Positions 32,101 to 49,450 of a stretch of DNA of 64,000 nt are shown here, piece after piece; the stretch's first letter is position 1; each line of letters starts with the position of its first letter. The stretch spans positions 254,475-318,474 of the forward strand of contig CAJINV010000019.1 of NCBI GenBank assembly GCA_905178155.1. The letters run 5' to 3'. Position numbers and translations under genes: made by a program. Source of the DNA: Amoebophrya sp. A120 (taxonomy: Eukaryota > Sar > Dinophyceae > Syndiniales > Amoebophryaceae). Below the pieces are notes generated by a model. The model ran no database searches. It saw only the letters and a program-made list of their open reading frames with translations, and was not told where the DNA came from.

Positions 32101-35100
32101 GTAGTAGTAGTTCCTGAGGCAAATCTGCATTACAAATTGTATTTCTCATGCTGATGAAATTTGTAATGCATTTATACGAGTACGATACTTTTGCAATGCA
32201 TACAGGTGCGACGCCAACAAGAGTTTCCGGGCGGGCACGAGGTTTTCGCGGTAGAAGGCTTCCTCTTCCTGTCTCCGGAGGGCGTCGAAGTTCAGCCGAA
32301 ACGTTTATCAAATGTAAAAATGTCTGGGTCTGGAAAAGTGTAGGCCTGTCATGCAGATTTTCCATGACCCATGAGGTCTGGAGTGCGGGACTTAGCATGA
32401 CAGACTCTGCGAGGTCTCTGCCATGCCTATCCTGCATGAGAAACTCCCTTCCAACTTGGTCAAAAGTTTACAGCTTTTGGCACTCGTGCAACACAGATTT
32501 TTGCATGCTTCAGATTTACCATGACAAGTTGCAATCTTCCAAACCCAGGCATTTTTGCAATTCATAACGTTTTTCTTTTTGCGACTGGCTTATGCAGATC
32601 GAGCTTTGGGTTGAGCGAAAGCACGAGGTCCTCCTGCTCGTCTTGGTGCGACGTTCCGCCGAAAAGCCGTTCGTGCATCAAGGCGCGCGCCTTTATGCGG
32701 TCGTCCGGTTGTCCAGTCGTGAGTAACTTTTTCATCGTCGCCTGGTGCTCCTCCTGCGCACCGTAATCGCAGGCGAGCCTGACCCCCTATCCAAGCAAAA
32801 AAGATTGTAGGTGTAACTTTCTTGGAGGAACAGCATGACAAATCCGTCTGGCATGAGAGCAAAAACCTGTTATGCGCGGATAGTACGTGAAAACGCCACT
32901 GAATGGGCCCTACAGTGCATGCCCAGCATGACAGACGCAATCATCTTGCAGGTTGCGCATCACAAAGTTACACTAGCAATGTTTTTTTCTTCGATACCCC
33001 CCTGGTCTCCGTACTACGCACCTTTTTCGGGTTCCCGGTCCTGCGGTCGGGTATGAGGCTGACCGTCGCGAAATCGGCGATGACAAAAGGGCGGCGGGGC
33101 GCGATAGCATAGGTCAGGTTTTCGATCTATGGATTGTAAAAGTGTCTGGGTCTGGAAGATTCTGACACTTGTCATGCACGTTTTGCATGAGCCCTGATGT
33201 CTGTGATGCATGCCCTAGCATCACATATTTTCTGAGACCTTCTTGATGCCTATTCCGCATGACAAATGCCCTCTCCGCGTAGCAAAAAATGCATTCCTTT
33301 TGGTACTCATGCAATACAGATTTTTCTGGAATCCAAATGCAGCATCACAAGTTGCATTCTTCCAGACCCAGACATTTTTACACTTGATACGATCTCTGTC
33401 GGAGAGAACAGGTGCGGAAAGAGCTCCGCAAACGAGATTCTTGTGTCGTCGCGTTCATGTGCTGGCGGTCTTTCTTTTGCTCGTAGTGTTTTTGATGTTT
33501 TCACTCCCGAACGATGATCCTGTGACTTTGCTTCCTGTTTTATCTTCTCGGGCGACGGGGATGGGGAACGAAAGTCGTCTTCGAGGGTTTCATCTTCTAT
33601 CCCGCTCTTCATATTAGCACTGCTGCCACCTGTTGGTGTAGTGCCAGCAGCTCCTGAGTTGTTCGGCTTCATGCCATTTTTCATTGTCGGACTGTTCAGT
33701 CGTATTTTTTGTTCCAGCTTGAAGACTTGTTGGTCGAATACCCGGGGTAGTGGTGTGAAGGAGCTGCCGCCTGAGGCAGAATTTCTTGCGCGGCCCTTTT
33801 GCATTTTGCTTGTCCTTTCAACATTACTTTGATGACGGCTCGTGCTGCGGTCTACCATTTCGATTTCCTCGTCCTGGTCGCTGCTACTGGTAGGTTGTTG
33901 TACAACTTCTACATCCTCTATGAATTGCAAAACAAGTATCGCACTCCTCGTGTAAATGCATTACAAATTTCTCCAGCATGAGAAATCAAATTTGTGATGC
34001 TGCTTTACCTTAAGAACAAGATTCGTATATGCATGATTGCAATACGAGTGCGATACTTTTGCGCAGGATATCCTCTTCCTCCTTCAGAAGAAATTCCCGC
34101 AAATCGACAAACGCGTTCTTGTCCAAAGCGGCAAGCGACGGTGGAAGTTTCCGGATCTTCTCGTTCAGAAGGCCGACGCCCGAGCGCGGCTTGTCTCTCT
34201 TTGCCTTTTCCTTCGCTGTGCTCGCCAGCTGCCGTTCGACCGCCAGCATTCTGCGGCGAATGAAATCCACCATGTCCATATGCATTGCAAAAATGTCTAG
34301 GTCTGGAGGAATGCAGGACTTGTCATGCTTGTCTGGCATGACGCTTGGATCTGTGATGCGTAAGCAGGAACGGGGCCTCCTGCCTGTCATGCAACAACGC
34401 AGTTTGCCATGCAGAATACGAAGCACATGGCACGTGCAAAAACTTGTCATGCTTGGCTGCATATTGTAGTGCGCTCACGATTCACAGATTTGCTTCACAA
34501 GTTTCCAGACCCAGACATTTTTGCATTTGATAGTCCATCGTGGAAAAATGCTGTCCATGTCCTCTCGACGGCCGAGAAGAAAAAAGTTCTTGCTTTGAAG
34601 CTATTGCTGCGACACCATCACCAAAAACTTCTACCGCTCGTCGTTCCCCATGCTGCAGCCTTGACGTACTTCCGTCCTTGTCCGGCCGCGCGAATTGGCC
34701 CTTCGCCGTTTCTTTCTCCGCTTTGGCCTGCTCGAAGTTGATTTTTTCGGTGATCCTTTCTTCTTTCGACAACGACGCCAGTCGAAAAAGGTGCTGCAAG
34801 AACTTCAAAATTGTCTTCTCGGCGCTGGCAACGCTCGCGCTGTCCTTCGCGTCGCCCGCGTGCGGCTGGATCAGCATCGCCTGCCAATCGGAAAATTTCC
34901 GCGTCAGTTGCTGCCGGTTTTGCAGGCGAGCAGATGTAGTATCAAAACCAGTAGAGAAATTATAAGCGGATGTTGTCGGTGGTGTTGTAATGCCGTTCAG
35001 TAGAAATGGGTCATCCGCACGACTTCTCATCCCAGAGAGCAAAGTTCGTTGCGCGAGGACCCCTTCCGCAGTTGTACCACCACCCATCGCGGCAGCGAAA

Positions 35101-38100
35101 TGCTTGCTTTTTCCAATCGGGAGCATTGGCACTGTAGTACGGCGAGACGGCACGAAGTTCGAATCCGCTTGTTCACCAGGACCTGCCTGATCTTGAGCCG
35201 TGCTTATCTGCCGGAAAACGTTGGGCAAATGCAGCAACGCGCCGCAGTTGTGACCTCGGCTGCTGCACCGCTCGGGGTCTTGCGCAAGACAGATGAAGTC
35301 TGACGTGTCTGCGATGTAAGGATCTTGCTCGGAAATCACTTCTTGTCCGCCAGCGGTAACGAAGGAGGTCTTGTTTCCTTTCCTCTCTTCAGCTGCTGCT
35401 TGTCCAGCAGAACTGCTACTTCTCGTTTCAATCTCTGTTGTCTTCGCCTTGGCCACTGCTTCCTTTAACTTGGAATCCAACAGCTTCAAAAACTCCGGCG
35501 TGTCGTGCAGCTCATTTCGTTCGACGTGCACCCACCAGCGCAGCGCCATCTTCTCGCTCTTTTCCTCCTCGATCTCCATGCCGTGCTCCCTCAGCAACGC
35601 GTTCCTCTGCTCGCGCAGCTTCCTTTCAAAATCCATCGATCCCTGGGCCAGGAGGAGCTATGCATCGCGGACATGTCTGGATCTGGGAACTTGTGATGCC
35701 GGTTGAAGAATCACGAGGACGCCTGATGAGGCGACCACGCGTGACGAAGACGAGTTTCTGAGTTGCATACGGCAAACTGCGATTCTGCATGACAAAACAA
35801 GGGGTGCTAGTGCTTGGGTAAGGTCCAAATGACAGACTTCATTGATTCTCATGCTAGCGGAGCAACGCAGACCTTGTTGCGCTCACTCTTCCAGACCCAG
35901 ACATATTTGCAATGCATATCACCAGAAAAGTGACGATGCCCATGGGACTCAACGTTTCCCCATTGTCGGCGAGGTTCACCTCCAAAGCGGACTGGATTTT
36001 ATTTTCACTGCTCGCCCACGTGGTCCCAGCATTTGCGCCTCCCGCCGGCGCATATTGTGAGAAAAAATATCCCCACCCCATAGTCAAGATGGGAAATCTG
36101 CAACACAAACCCGGAAGTTTTGGGAGTCATGCATGACAAGTTCCCCTCTGTGTTGTAGTGCAGTTTCGCAAGGACAGCCGCATCACAAAGCCATCTCCTC
36201 ATCCTATTTGCACCATCACAAATTCCAAAACACGATTGGAGATGGCTCTCATGGGGATGCGCATTACAAGTCTTACTGTCTTTGCAAATCTGCATGACAA
36301 CTCTGGGGTGGGGACGTTTTTACTCAGGATAGCGCAGCCAGACTGTTCATGCGCGTGAAGCAGTATTTCAGCAGTTCTAGGCCGATATGGATTGCCAATA
36401 TGTCTGGGTCTGGAAACTTGTAATCCTAAATCTGAATGATAGACGCACTGCAATACGCAGCGACGCATGACAAATTTTTTGGCTGCCATGTCTTACGTAT
36501 TCCGCATGGCAAACTGCGTTTTTGCATGACAGGTAAGGGGGCCTTTTCGTGACTATGCAACGCAGATTCTCGAGTCATGCCAGACAAGCATGACAAACTT
36601 GCATTCTTCCAGACCCAGACATTTTTGCATTTGATAGCCGATGGCAATCAGCCCCGTGCCATTCACGCGGTTGCTGCTCAGGTCCAGCAGCTGCGTGGGC
36701 TGACACACGCGAAGCAGGTGGAGCACGCCGGGCGCTCGTAGTCGGTTGTTGGCCAGGATGACGGAGTGAAACCGCTGGCGGATTTTGTCCTGGAATCGCG
36801 CCTTTTTCACCTTGTGCGCGATCTCCTCAAGAAAATCATCCGTCAGAAAATGATTTTGGAGTTGCAGCTTCAACTGGTAGTCGGGGCCTGTCACGTAGTT
36901 TGGCATCGCGCGGCGCTTGATAGCGTTGCTGGAGGGAAGAACTTTATTTTGGGTCGTCGCTGCCCCCGTTTCTGCTCCTGTCGTGCAGCCGTCTCCGTGC
37001 TGCCTTTGTTCTGTTTTCACCGCAGTTGAAGATGTACTAGTTGCAGTTGCACCAAACAAAGAACTACCGTCAGTTATTTCCATGCTTGTCGCCACACCAA
37101 CTCCTGACTTAGCTACATCACCGGGGTGCTGCTCTGCCGCAACGAACGAAACGGCGCCTTGCGTATTTCCGGATGCAAAGGGGTCAAAAGACCCTGTTTG
37201 AACCGTCGCGACTACCACGTCGCTGCTGCTATGTGCTCGCTGTCGCTTTTTCGATGTTTTATGATTCAGCAACAACTCGTTCGCAGCCGCAGGCTCATGG
37301 CCTTTACTAGTTGTTTCCAGTGGGCGCCGTCGATTTTGCTGTTCTTGGTAGTCCTGATTCTTTGATTCTTGCTCTCTCTTCACCCTCTTTGCGGCTGGCT
37401 CGTCATCTACTTGCAGGTGTGCTGTCGTGTTTTCAGCCTCGACGTTGTCCTTATTGCCGATCTTCGGCTGCGGCCCTGGGGGGTGTTGGGTCCCGTTGCG
37501 TGCACCTTGAAGATTGTGGCGACCTAGTGTCTGTGTCGTAGTCCCTGCCACCGCGGAAGAAAAAACCGCTTTCGACTCCTCGTCCAGAGACACGTCTTCG
37601 TCGTCCTTGCTGACAGATGACGCTGACGCGCTTCCATCATCATCGGATGGCAACTCCGACTCGTCCGACGTGCTGCTGTCGCTCGTATCGCTGATGAAGG
37701 ACACCAGCTCCGCTTCCTCCTCTGCAGCGTCCTCGACGGCGCCACGGGTAGAAGAAACAAGATGAGCCGACTTATTTTTGTCCCTTGATGTCAGCGACAA
37801 GGAAAGGTTCTTCCCTTGCAGGAGCTCCTGCTGGTCGTCTTCATCGTGCTTTGTATTTCCTTGTTGTCCACCCGTGGTCTCGGAAGCTGCACCCGATGAC
37901 AACACAGGCAACCGAAACGCAGACGAACTCGACGCGCTGGCCGAAGTACCGACGAGAACCCCGCCAGAACTTGCATTTCCTGTGGTCGTCGTCGTCGTCG
38001 GGGTTTTACCTTTACTTCCTGGTGGCAAGGCCCGCTCGAAGTCGTGGTCCCGGAAAGACAGGATTTTTCTTTTCCTGGCCTTCTTCTTCGCAACAGGTGC

Positions 38101-38916
38101 GACGTGAAAAATGTCGTTGTTGTCCAACTTATTGCCTTTTGCGTTTTTGCCCTTGACGATGTGGTTGTTCTGCTTGCTTATGCTTTTGTTACCGTCCCTC
38201 GTGTAGTTGTCCTTTTCTTGTTCAGGGTCCGACTCTGTGTAAAAGCTGCCGTCTTCCCCCGATGACCCCCCCTCTTCGCCAAGTACGGTCGCGAGCACCG
38301 ATCTTTTCCGCCTTCTGTTTCTCGCGTTTCTCTGCTCTTCCTCCAGGTCCTGGTCCGTTTGAAACACCTCGGGAACCTGATCCAGCTTCCAGCACTTTTG
38401 CAAATAACCTGGTGGACTGGCTTGTTTGCTATTTGGCGCAGGAGCGGCGGTGGGGTCAAGAACTTCGCCATCTTCGATCGGCACTACGATTGGCACGTAG
38501 ATTCCATACCTGGGGAACCGGTTCCGGCACTGCGGACAGGTGTTCTCCCGCTGGCTCCACAGCCGCACGCAATCCGCGTGGCCCTTGTGGCCGCAGGGGT
38601 GCAGAATCGCGACTTCGTCATCGTCCTCCACATCGAGTAGACACACGTCGCAAGCAAAGGAGGCGACAGGCTGCTGTGGAGAATCAGCGATTGGGTTGTA
38701 GTTTGGGTTTATTGCACTGGAAGAAGAGGAAGACGCTCCTCCTGCTGCTCCTGTTGGTCTTGATAAAAATATCTGCTGCTGTTCTTGCTGACCAACATCG
38801 TCTACTGGCACGGGTTTGCAAAATAGCTCCTCTCTCCGCAAAACTTCGGCAAAGCCCTTGCCCAAGGTTTTGTCCCGAAGCCGCTTCGACCGCCGCGTTC
38901 CTGCGGAAAAAAACAT
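29190..38916 (-). CDS. RING-H2 finger and leucine-rich-repeat protein, about 2025 aa
   Basis: Sixteen exons (first 36637-38916, last 29190-29329) join through fifteen introners. The total after one 5-bp repeat per junction is 6078 nt, divisible by three. I start at ATG 38916; an upstream frame from 39124 does not lead into this one. Residues about 89-130 form a RING-H2 finger (C89, C92, C108, H110, H113, C116, C127, C130), so E3 ubiquitin ligase activity is likely. A low-complexity acidic/Ser-rich region with KKKARKRK and KRVKRE basic clusters follows, suggesting a nuclear location. Leucine-rich repeats follow at about 715-825 (ILANNRLRAPGVLHLLRVC, LLDLSSNRVNGTGLIAIG). The C-terminal kilobase is charged, predicted coiled-coil (KLREQRNALLREHG; ILQRMEEEDAELRKF). 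LRR substrate recognition joined to a RING is known in other eukaryotes; the substrate here is unknown. Confidence 0.8.
29330..29611. mobile_element. Introner, family C
   Basis: 282 bp, TATCCTGAGCAAAAACGTCC ... GTTTTTACAAAGGATA. Duplication CGTGC/CGTGT. Confidence 0.88.
29674..29855. mobile_element. Introner, family B
   Basis: 182 bp, TATCCGGCGCAAAGGTATCG ... ACTTTTGCAATGCATA. Duplication CTCCA. Confidence 0.88.
30719..30992. mobile_element. Introner, family A
   Basis: 274 bp, TATGCATTGCAAAAATGTCG ... ATATTTGCAATGCATA. Duplication AGCAC. Confidence 0.9.
31075..31363. mobile_element. Introner, family C
   Basis: 289 bp, TATCCTGTGTAAAAGCGTCC ... TTTTTGCTCAGGATA. Duplication GTAGG/TTAGG. Confidence 0.88.
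31438..31661. mobile_element. Introner, family H
   Basis: 224 bp, TATGACAGTGCATAAGTCCC ... GTTGTCCACTCTGGTA. Duplication CGTTC. Confidence 0.88.
31755..32005. mobile_element. Introner, family A
   Basis: 251 bp, TATGGATTGCAAATATGTCT ... ATATTTGCAATGCATA. Duplication CGCGT/TGCGT. Confidence 0.88.
32059..32202. mobile_element. Introner, family B
   Basis: 144 bp, TATCCTGTGCAAAAGTATCG ... ACTTTTGCAATGCATA. Duplication CAGGT. The preceding exon is only 53 bp. Confidence 0.9.
32306..32566. mobile_element. Introner, family A
   Basis: 261 bp, TATCAAATGTAAAAATGTCT ... ATTTTTGCAATTCATA. Duplication ACGTT. Opposite orientation to the 31755 copy. Confidence 0.9.
32788..32996. mobile_element. Introner, family D
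   Basis: 209 bp, TATCCAAGCAAAAAAGATTG ... GTTTTTTTCTTCGATA. Duplication CCCCC. Confidence 0.88.
33128..33389. mobile_element. Introner, family A
   Basis: 262 bp, TATGGATTGTAAAAGTGTCT ... ATTTTTACACTTGATA. Duplication CGATC. Confidence 0.9.
33919..34070. mobile_element. Introner, family B
   Basis: 152 bp, TATGAATTGCAAAACAAGTA ... ACTTTTGCGCAGGATA. Duplication TCCTC. Confidence 0.9.
34279..34532. mobile_element. Introner, family A
   Basis: 254 bp, TATGCATTGCAAAAATGTCT ... ATTTTTGCATTTGATA. Duplication GTCCA. Confidence 0.9.
35659..35918. mobile_element. Introner, family A, without a matching duplication
   Basis: 260 bp, TATGCATCGCGGACATGTCT ... ATATTTGCAATGCATA. The flanks GGAGC and TCACC do not match, yet removing the element plus 5 bp still restores the frame (TFLVILAQGSMDFERK). 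Confidence 0.8.
36053..36331. mobile_element. Introner, family C
   Basis: 279 bp, TATTGTGAGAAAAAATATCC ... GTTTTTACTCAGGATA. Duplication GCGCA. Confidence 0.88.
36386..36636. mobile_element. Introner, family A
   Basis: 251 bp, TATGGATTGCCAATATGTCT ... ATTTTTGCATTTGATA. Duplication GCCGA. It splits the leucine-rich repeats. Confidence 0.9.
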
Positions 38917-40424
38917 CGTCGTGTCGGCCACGACCCTCGCACCTGCTGACCACGGGCTCTTTGTAGTTCAACCAGACCTTCTCCACCTTAGTAGATGAAG
39001 AGCAACGGTCGTCAGCGTCCTGAATATGATCTCCTGCTAGAAATCTTCGATGAGCGGGTCGTATGAACAATGTCGCGGGGGAAAAGAGGGGGTCGCGAGG
39101 AAGCAAAAACTTTGCAGGGCTCATGATCGGATTGCAGAATCAGATCTACATCTACTATGGCAGGTCTAGTTCTAGATCTAGTACGTCTACTTATTCGCTA
39201 TAATAAACCGAAAAAAAGTAGGCAGGCACTAGCGGTGGTCATAAAGGTGCCCAAATAAAACCATTCACGAAGGCCGTGTGCCGAATAAATGAAAGCAGTT
39301 GTCACAGTGAATTCCTAGTAAGCAGCCATCCTTTAATTATTGCACTTGTCAGCGACGCCAGCAAAAGCCCTGGCGTGGCGCACGAAGAAAGGCGAATAAA
39401 CAAATCTTAATTCTTGAAGCAAGTTCATCCTTATGTACTACTCTAGGTTTGCGGCTTGTGCGACAGGATCATCTACAAAAAATCCGACCTTAAAATAGAC
39501 ACAGCAAGGTATGCGTGTAGTAGTGTTGGTAGGATCAAGGTGCAGATACGTGGAGCGGAGCCTTGGTGAGCCTGAGAAGAAAAAGTCGGCAACATTGAAA
39601 ATTTAGAAGACAGAATATGCAGAGGCTCAGTATGATCCATTCTCAACTATTCGGACTCGTACATGCTTTCTTCTTGTGAGTGCAAACAGCCAACACTTAC
39701 ACCTGATGATCAGGAACGCTCAGGAAATAGAAAACTGCAAAGCGATGGTGGAAATAATGCTTGTTCACTTCACGACTTCACATCAAGATCGCTGTGCCCC
39801 GCGCAAGCACCGAGTAGAGCTACAGTGGTCATCTACTTCGGCACACGGAAAGAGACAAAGAGGACTCAGTGCCAATTCTTGTCGCCGCGACCTACTCTGA
39901 CGAGTGAGGTGAACAATCTTAATCTTCTTTCGATCCCATGCGGTAAGATGAATCTGTCTTGTCGCTGGTTCATCGTTGGAAGATAGACGCGGACAACTCC
40001 CGACTCGTTTGTATTTAGTCTTTGTGCCAGCAAAAACTGGCCTGGGTGTTGTATTCCTTTATGCTTATTCCTTGTTTCATCGTCTACTCTACTCTGCAAA
40101 GACAGAGGATCACTGGTGTCGTCAACATGACAAACGCGAAAAACAAGCATGTTTTCTTGCGGTTCTGATAGTATCGGCCTTCGACGCGGCCGGGAGTTTG
40201 TTCAAAAGAGTATCTATGTATACCTCGGGCGCAGCTTGTGCTGCTCCAAGTAGATAAGCCTATCATAAAAATTTTCTGGCTTAGGAGTTCATATCACTCC
40301 TTCGCAGCCGCGCTCATGTACTTAATTACCACGACGTTCGTCTTTGTTTATTATCTTTCAAAAAAATCCGCGCTGTGTAAAATCTACGTTTTTCCTCCTG
40401 AGCAGCCACACACCAGCAGCGTCC
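38917..40424. other. Intergenic region
   Basis: About 1.5 kb. A minus-strand frame starts at ATG 39124 and overlaps the RING-LRR 5' end in another frame; no product recognised. No introners. Confidence 0.4.
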
Positions 40425-46443
<6,019 letters not shown>

Positions 46444-46969
46444 TGTTGCACTACGTATGTTAATCGCAAAGTGCCTTGGCGTTAATTCATATTCAAAATG
46501 ATTTCAAAAGGAATTCAAAAAGTCAAGGTTTTCAATTTTCGCCTGCCCATAAAAATGCCGAATCTCCCGCCAAAATGAAAGACCACGATCCGGATGTGGA
46601 CCATTCCTGGGTCCCATGCCGTGTGCCTGTGCGGGGCAACTTGCTTGAATAGCGCAACGCCATCCATTTTTGCGCGTGCTTCATTTGGGAGGGTGTGCGG
46701 CTTGGAATTGGCACGGCCACAAGCTCTGGACAATGGTGTGGCCGCTTAAGATTGGACCGCCAGGGGCCCTCGGCAATTCATCTGACACACACCACGCCCG
46801 ACCAAAGCCGCAACGCATGGGGCCAGCGCAATTCTGTTCCCGGGGCGGCCGAAAGATAGCCCAGAAGCAGCCTCCCCCCTCCGATTGGTCGGGCCTCATT
46901 AGGGCCTAACATATATGCCAGGCCACAGACCAAATCAATACCATAGCGACATCATACAGAGTGCCCACT

Positions 46970-47125
46970 TTCAAAAGGAAATTGGCGGGCCTGAGCAATT
47001 TCAAAAAGAAATTGGCGGCCTGAACGGAATTCAAAAAGAAATTGGCGGGAGAGATGGAATTCAAAAAGAAATTGGCGCCCCCGACACAATTCAAAAAGAA
47101 ATTGGCGGCCCTGGGCAATTTCAAA
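46970..47125. repeat. 30-bp tandem repeat, about 5.5 copies
   Basis: Unit centred on TTCAAAAAGAAATTGGCGG with variable spacer. The period of 30 bp keeps both strands open (plus strand IQKEIGG every ten residues). A palindromic stretch AAGTTGGCTTCCAACTT lies just downstream near 47,200. Not taken as a gene. Confidence 0.85.
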
Positions 47126-47736
47126 AAATAGTTGGGAATAAGTTGGACACAAGTTCAAAATAAGTTGGATCAGGGACTCTTAGTATGGGAAACAGAAAAA
47201 AGTTGGCTTCCAACTTATTTCCAACTATTTTCTGAATCTGGCGAAAGGAGACTTCTCAAGACCCGGGGCCTCTTGAGTTGGCTTGCTTTACTGCAGGCCC
47301 TTTCGAATATCGGAATCCCTCTTCCGAAGCGCTGTCGAAAAGCCCTTAGGCGTGAAGCCGAGACTATCGACGTCCCGCAAACTATACCACAACACTCTCC
47401 TGAAAGAAAAAGGGGCGGGAAAAGGTCACGAAGGAAAGCCTCTACACAAAAAGTACTCCCGCGACCTGTCTGGAAAAACATGTCCCGCAGCCAGCTTCAC
47501 AGATAACACGAAACGGAAGGCATCCCGCCGTCTTTGTCCCTAGCGCAGAGATTCTAGAGGAGCCCGAGCTGAGCGCCTAGGTCCTGGGCGTACATGGAAG
47601 CGATTAGCTGTAAAGCGTGGCAGGAGCACAAACTGGCACACAAAACCTGCGCACATTACATCCAGTCATGCTTCCGAAACAGAGTCCCACTACCACAACT
47701 GAGGGCTCGTTTACCACAGTCCCACAACCACAAAGA

Positions 47737-47791
47737 GGTTAAGAGGGTCTTGGTGGGGGACGCAACCATTGTTGCACTACGTATGCCGTGG
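47737..47791 (-). repeat. Duplicated fragment of the PGM 5' end, without the introner
   Basis: About 50 bp match the PGM start region (46,250-46,458): GAGGTTAAGAGGGTCTTGGT then GGGGGACGCAACCATTGTTG and on to CACTACGTATG. On the minus strand it encodes MVASPTKTLLTS against MVASPTTKTLLTS in PGM. The family B introner at 46273 is absent and one codon differs. Homology ends abruptly on both sides, so it is not a functional gene. Confidence 0.8.
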
Positions 47792-48336
47792 TTCTCGATA
47801 AAGATCAGGGGAACGACGACGAGGACGGCGACAGTAAAAAGTCAAATAGAAAGATGAGTATTTTTACGAGCCTCGACAACGGCGGGTTACAGTTAGATGA
47901 TAGGCGAGCCAAAAATTGTAATCAAAAAAAAAACGAAACGGAATGAATAAAGTTATGGCTGTTTCAAAAGCCGTATACAAGGTAAAGTAGGCAAGAGCAG
48001 ACGAGATGACGATGAGTGAGCAAACCTGGGTTGCTTTTGATATTACATTTATTCTCTGCCTTTGATTGCCTGGGAAGTTTTATTTCATCAAGCTGCAAGG
48101 TCGGAAATTGATTTCGAGAGATTCGGATTCCTACCGAAGTACGTAACCATGCCGGTAGAATAGAAAGCCAAAACATGGATCTCGAACACTTTTCGGACAG
48201 GCACAGGAACAATCACAAAGAATATATAAAGACAGTCAAACTTCCAACAGAAAATGGCAGCAACACAATCCAAAAACGCCGGCGCTATAATTGCTGCAGC
48301 CGCAGATCTTTGCGTAGTAAGTTATTGCCGGTGCCA

Positions 48337-48864
48337 CTACCAGCAGCAGCTTGGTATTACAGGAGCTCCCACGATCTTGATCTTTGAAGCTGAACAGGAA
48401 TCACGCCGCCCACGTGTGGAAAAAGTGACCGCGTTTCGTTGCAAAGTGGGAGCGCTCCTGCAGCCGCTTGGCATGGCAATGCTCATGCTTTGGTTTTGTT
48501 TTTTCCCATCTTGATGTTTCGGTTTCGGAATATTATACAGGGTGCATTTATTTTTCTGGATTTTTGCTTCAAAAATGGCGTGCGCAGCCGCAGCTTGTTC
48601 ATTCATGCAGTGACAGTGTGTGAAACAGTTATTACAACAGGCGGTAGTACATTGATATACGTTGTCGAAGCTAGCTTTTGTTTGAAAAAAATTTTCTTTC
48701 GTTTGAAAGGCTAAGCAATTGCTACAACCAGCTCTAGTATTGATATCAAAATGGTACTCGTTGCTGCATTCTTGATAGGACTGGCTTGGCCAGGAAAAAA
48801 CGGCTTTCACAACTTCGTCTTCGTGCAGCTGCAGTTGAGTACTACTTTTGCGAAATCGTTGCAT
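48337..48864 (-). CDS. Possible Cys-rich protein, 175 aa
   Basis: Single open frame with ATG at 48864 (MQRFRKSSTQLQLHEDEVVK) and a stop at 48337. It contains a cluster of cysteines (CTTACCNNCFTHCHC). No signal peptide, no family recognised, no introners, and a shorter plus-strand frame (48254-48514) overlaps it. Strand matches its neighbours. It may be chance. Confidence 0.3.
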   Translation of the reverse strand: MQRFRKSSTQLQLHEDEVVKAVFSWPSQSYQECSNEYHFDINTRAGCSNCLAFQTKENFFQTKASFDNVYQCTTACCNNCFTHCHCMNEQAAAAHAIFEAKIQKNKCTLYNIPKPKHQDGKKQNQSMSIAMPSGCRSAPTLQRNAVTFSTRGRRDSCSASKIKIVGAPVIPSCCW

Positions 48865-49450
48865 TCATACTTCGTATGGTTTCGTTTTTTTTGAAACCCT
48901 AATGACTTCAACCTCTTCACAATCACCTCTATGCTTTTATCGCACACTTTGATATCATGCGGCGTTGCATGCTGATGCTATTAACATTTGATGGCGTCCA
49001 GCTCCTCGCTGGGTTTTGTATCGCCATCCTCTTGTACTACTACAACTATACTAGCTTTTTATCGACTATATTCGATCCATCTCTACCCTAAAAAAGTGTT
49101 GAAGTTCTGTTTTGAATGCCTGAGCTGTTACATCTTCTCGAAGGTGGTATGGTTAATTCTTCTGCACGCTAGAGCTTGAATACGACCCCCTCCACTCACT
49201 TCATCTGGCACGAGGATTTATTTTGCGCAGAAATTTTTTGCTTTGTTCCTTGTACAGTGTAGACTTTGACGCTTATTCAAATCTCTCTGCCCTTTATTCC
49301 TTCTTTGCCTCTGGAGGTGCGAGGAAGATGGCGTCTGCAATGGAGCCATGCAGTAGTACTACCTGTGCCCGTCAAAAAAAGTTATGAACTTCGAAATCAC
49401 GAAGAATTCAAAGAACTTTATTCTTGTTACCTTGAAGAAACTTTCCCGCC

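Larger units (their letters stand above)
46444..49450. other. Intergenic region, 3.0 kb
   Basis: Holds a 30-bp tandem repeat, a duplicated fragment of the PGM 5' end, and one Cys-rich open frame (listed separately). The rest shows no recognisable gene and no introners. Confidence 0.5.

Noticed and set aside
38684-39124. Minus-strand frame from ATG 39124 as the RING-LRR start
   Set aside because: It reads the RING region in another frame. The candidate 42-bp GT-AG intron between them is a multiple of three and does not shift into the RING frame.
47132-47506. Plus-strand frame of 124 codons after the 30-bp repeat
   Set aside because: Opposite strand to all genes, with no recognisable domain, and it continues from low-complexity repeat sequence.
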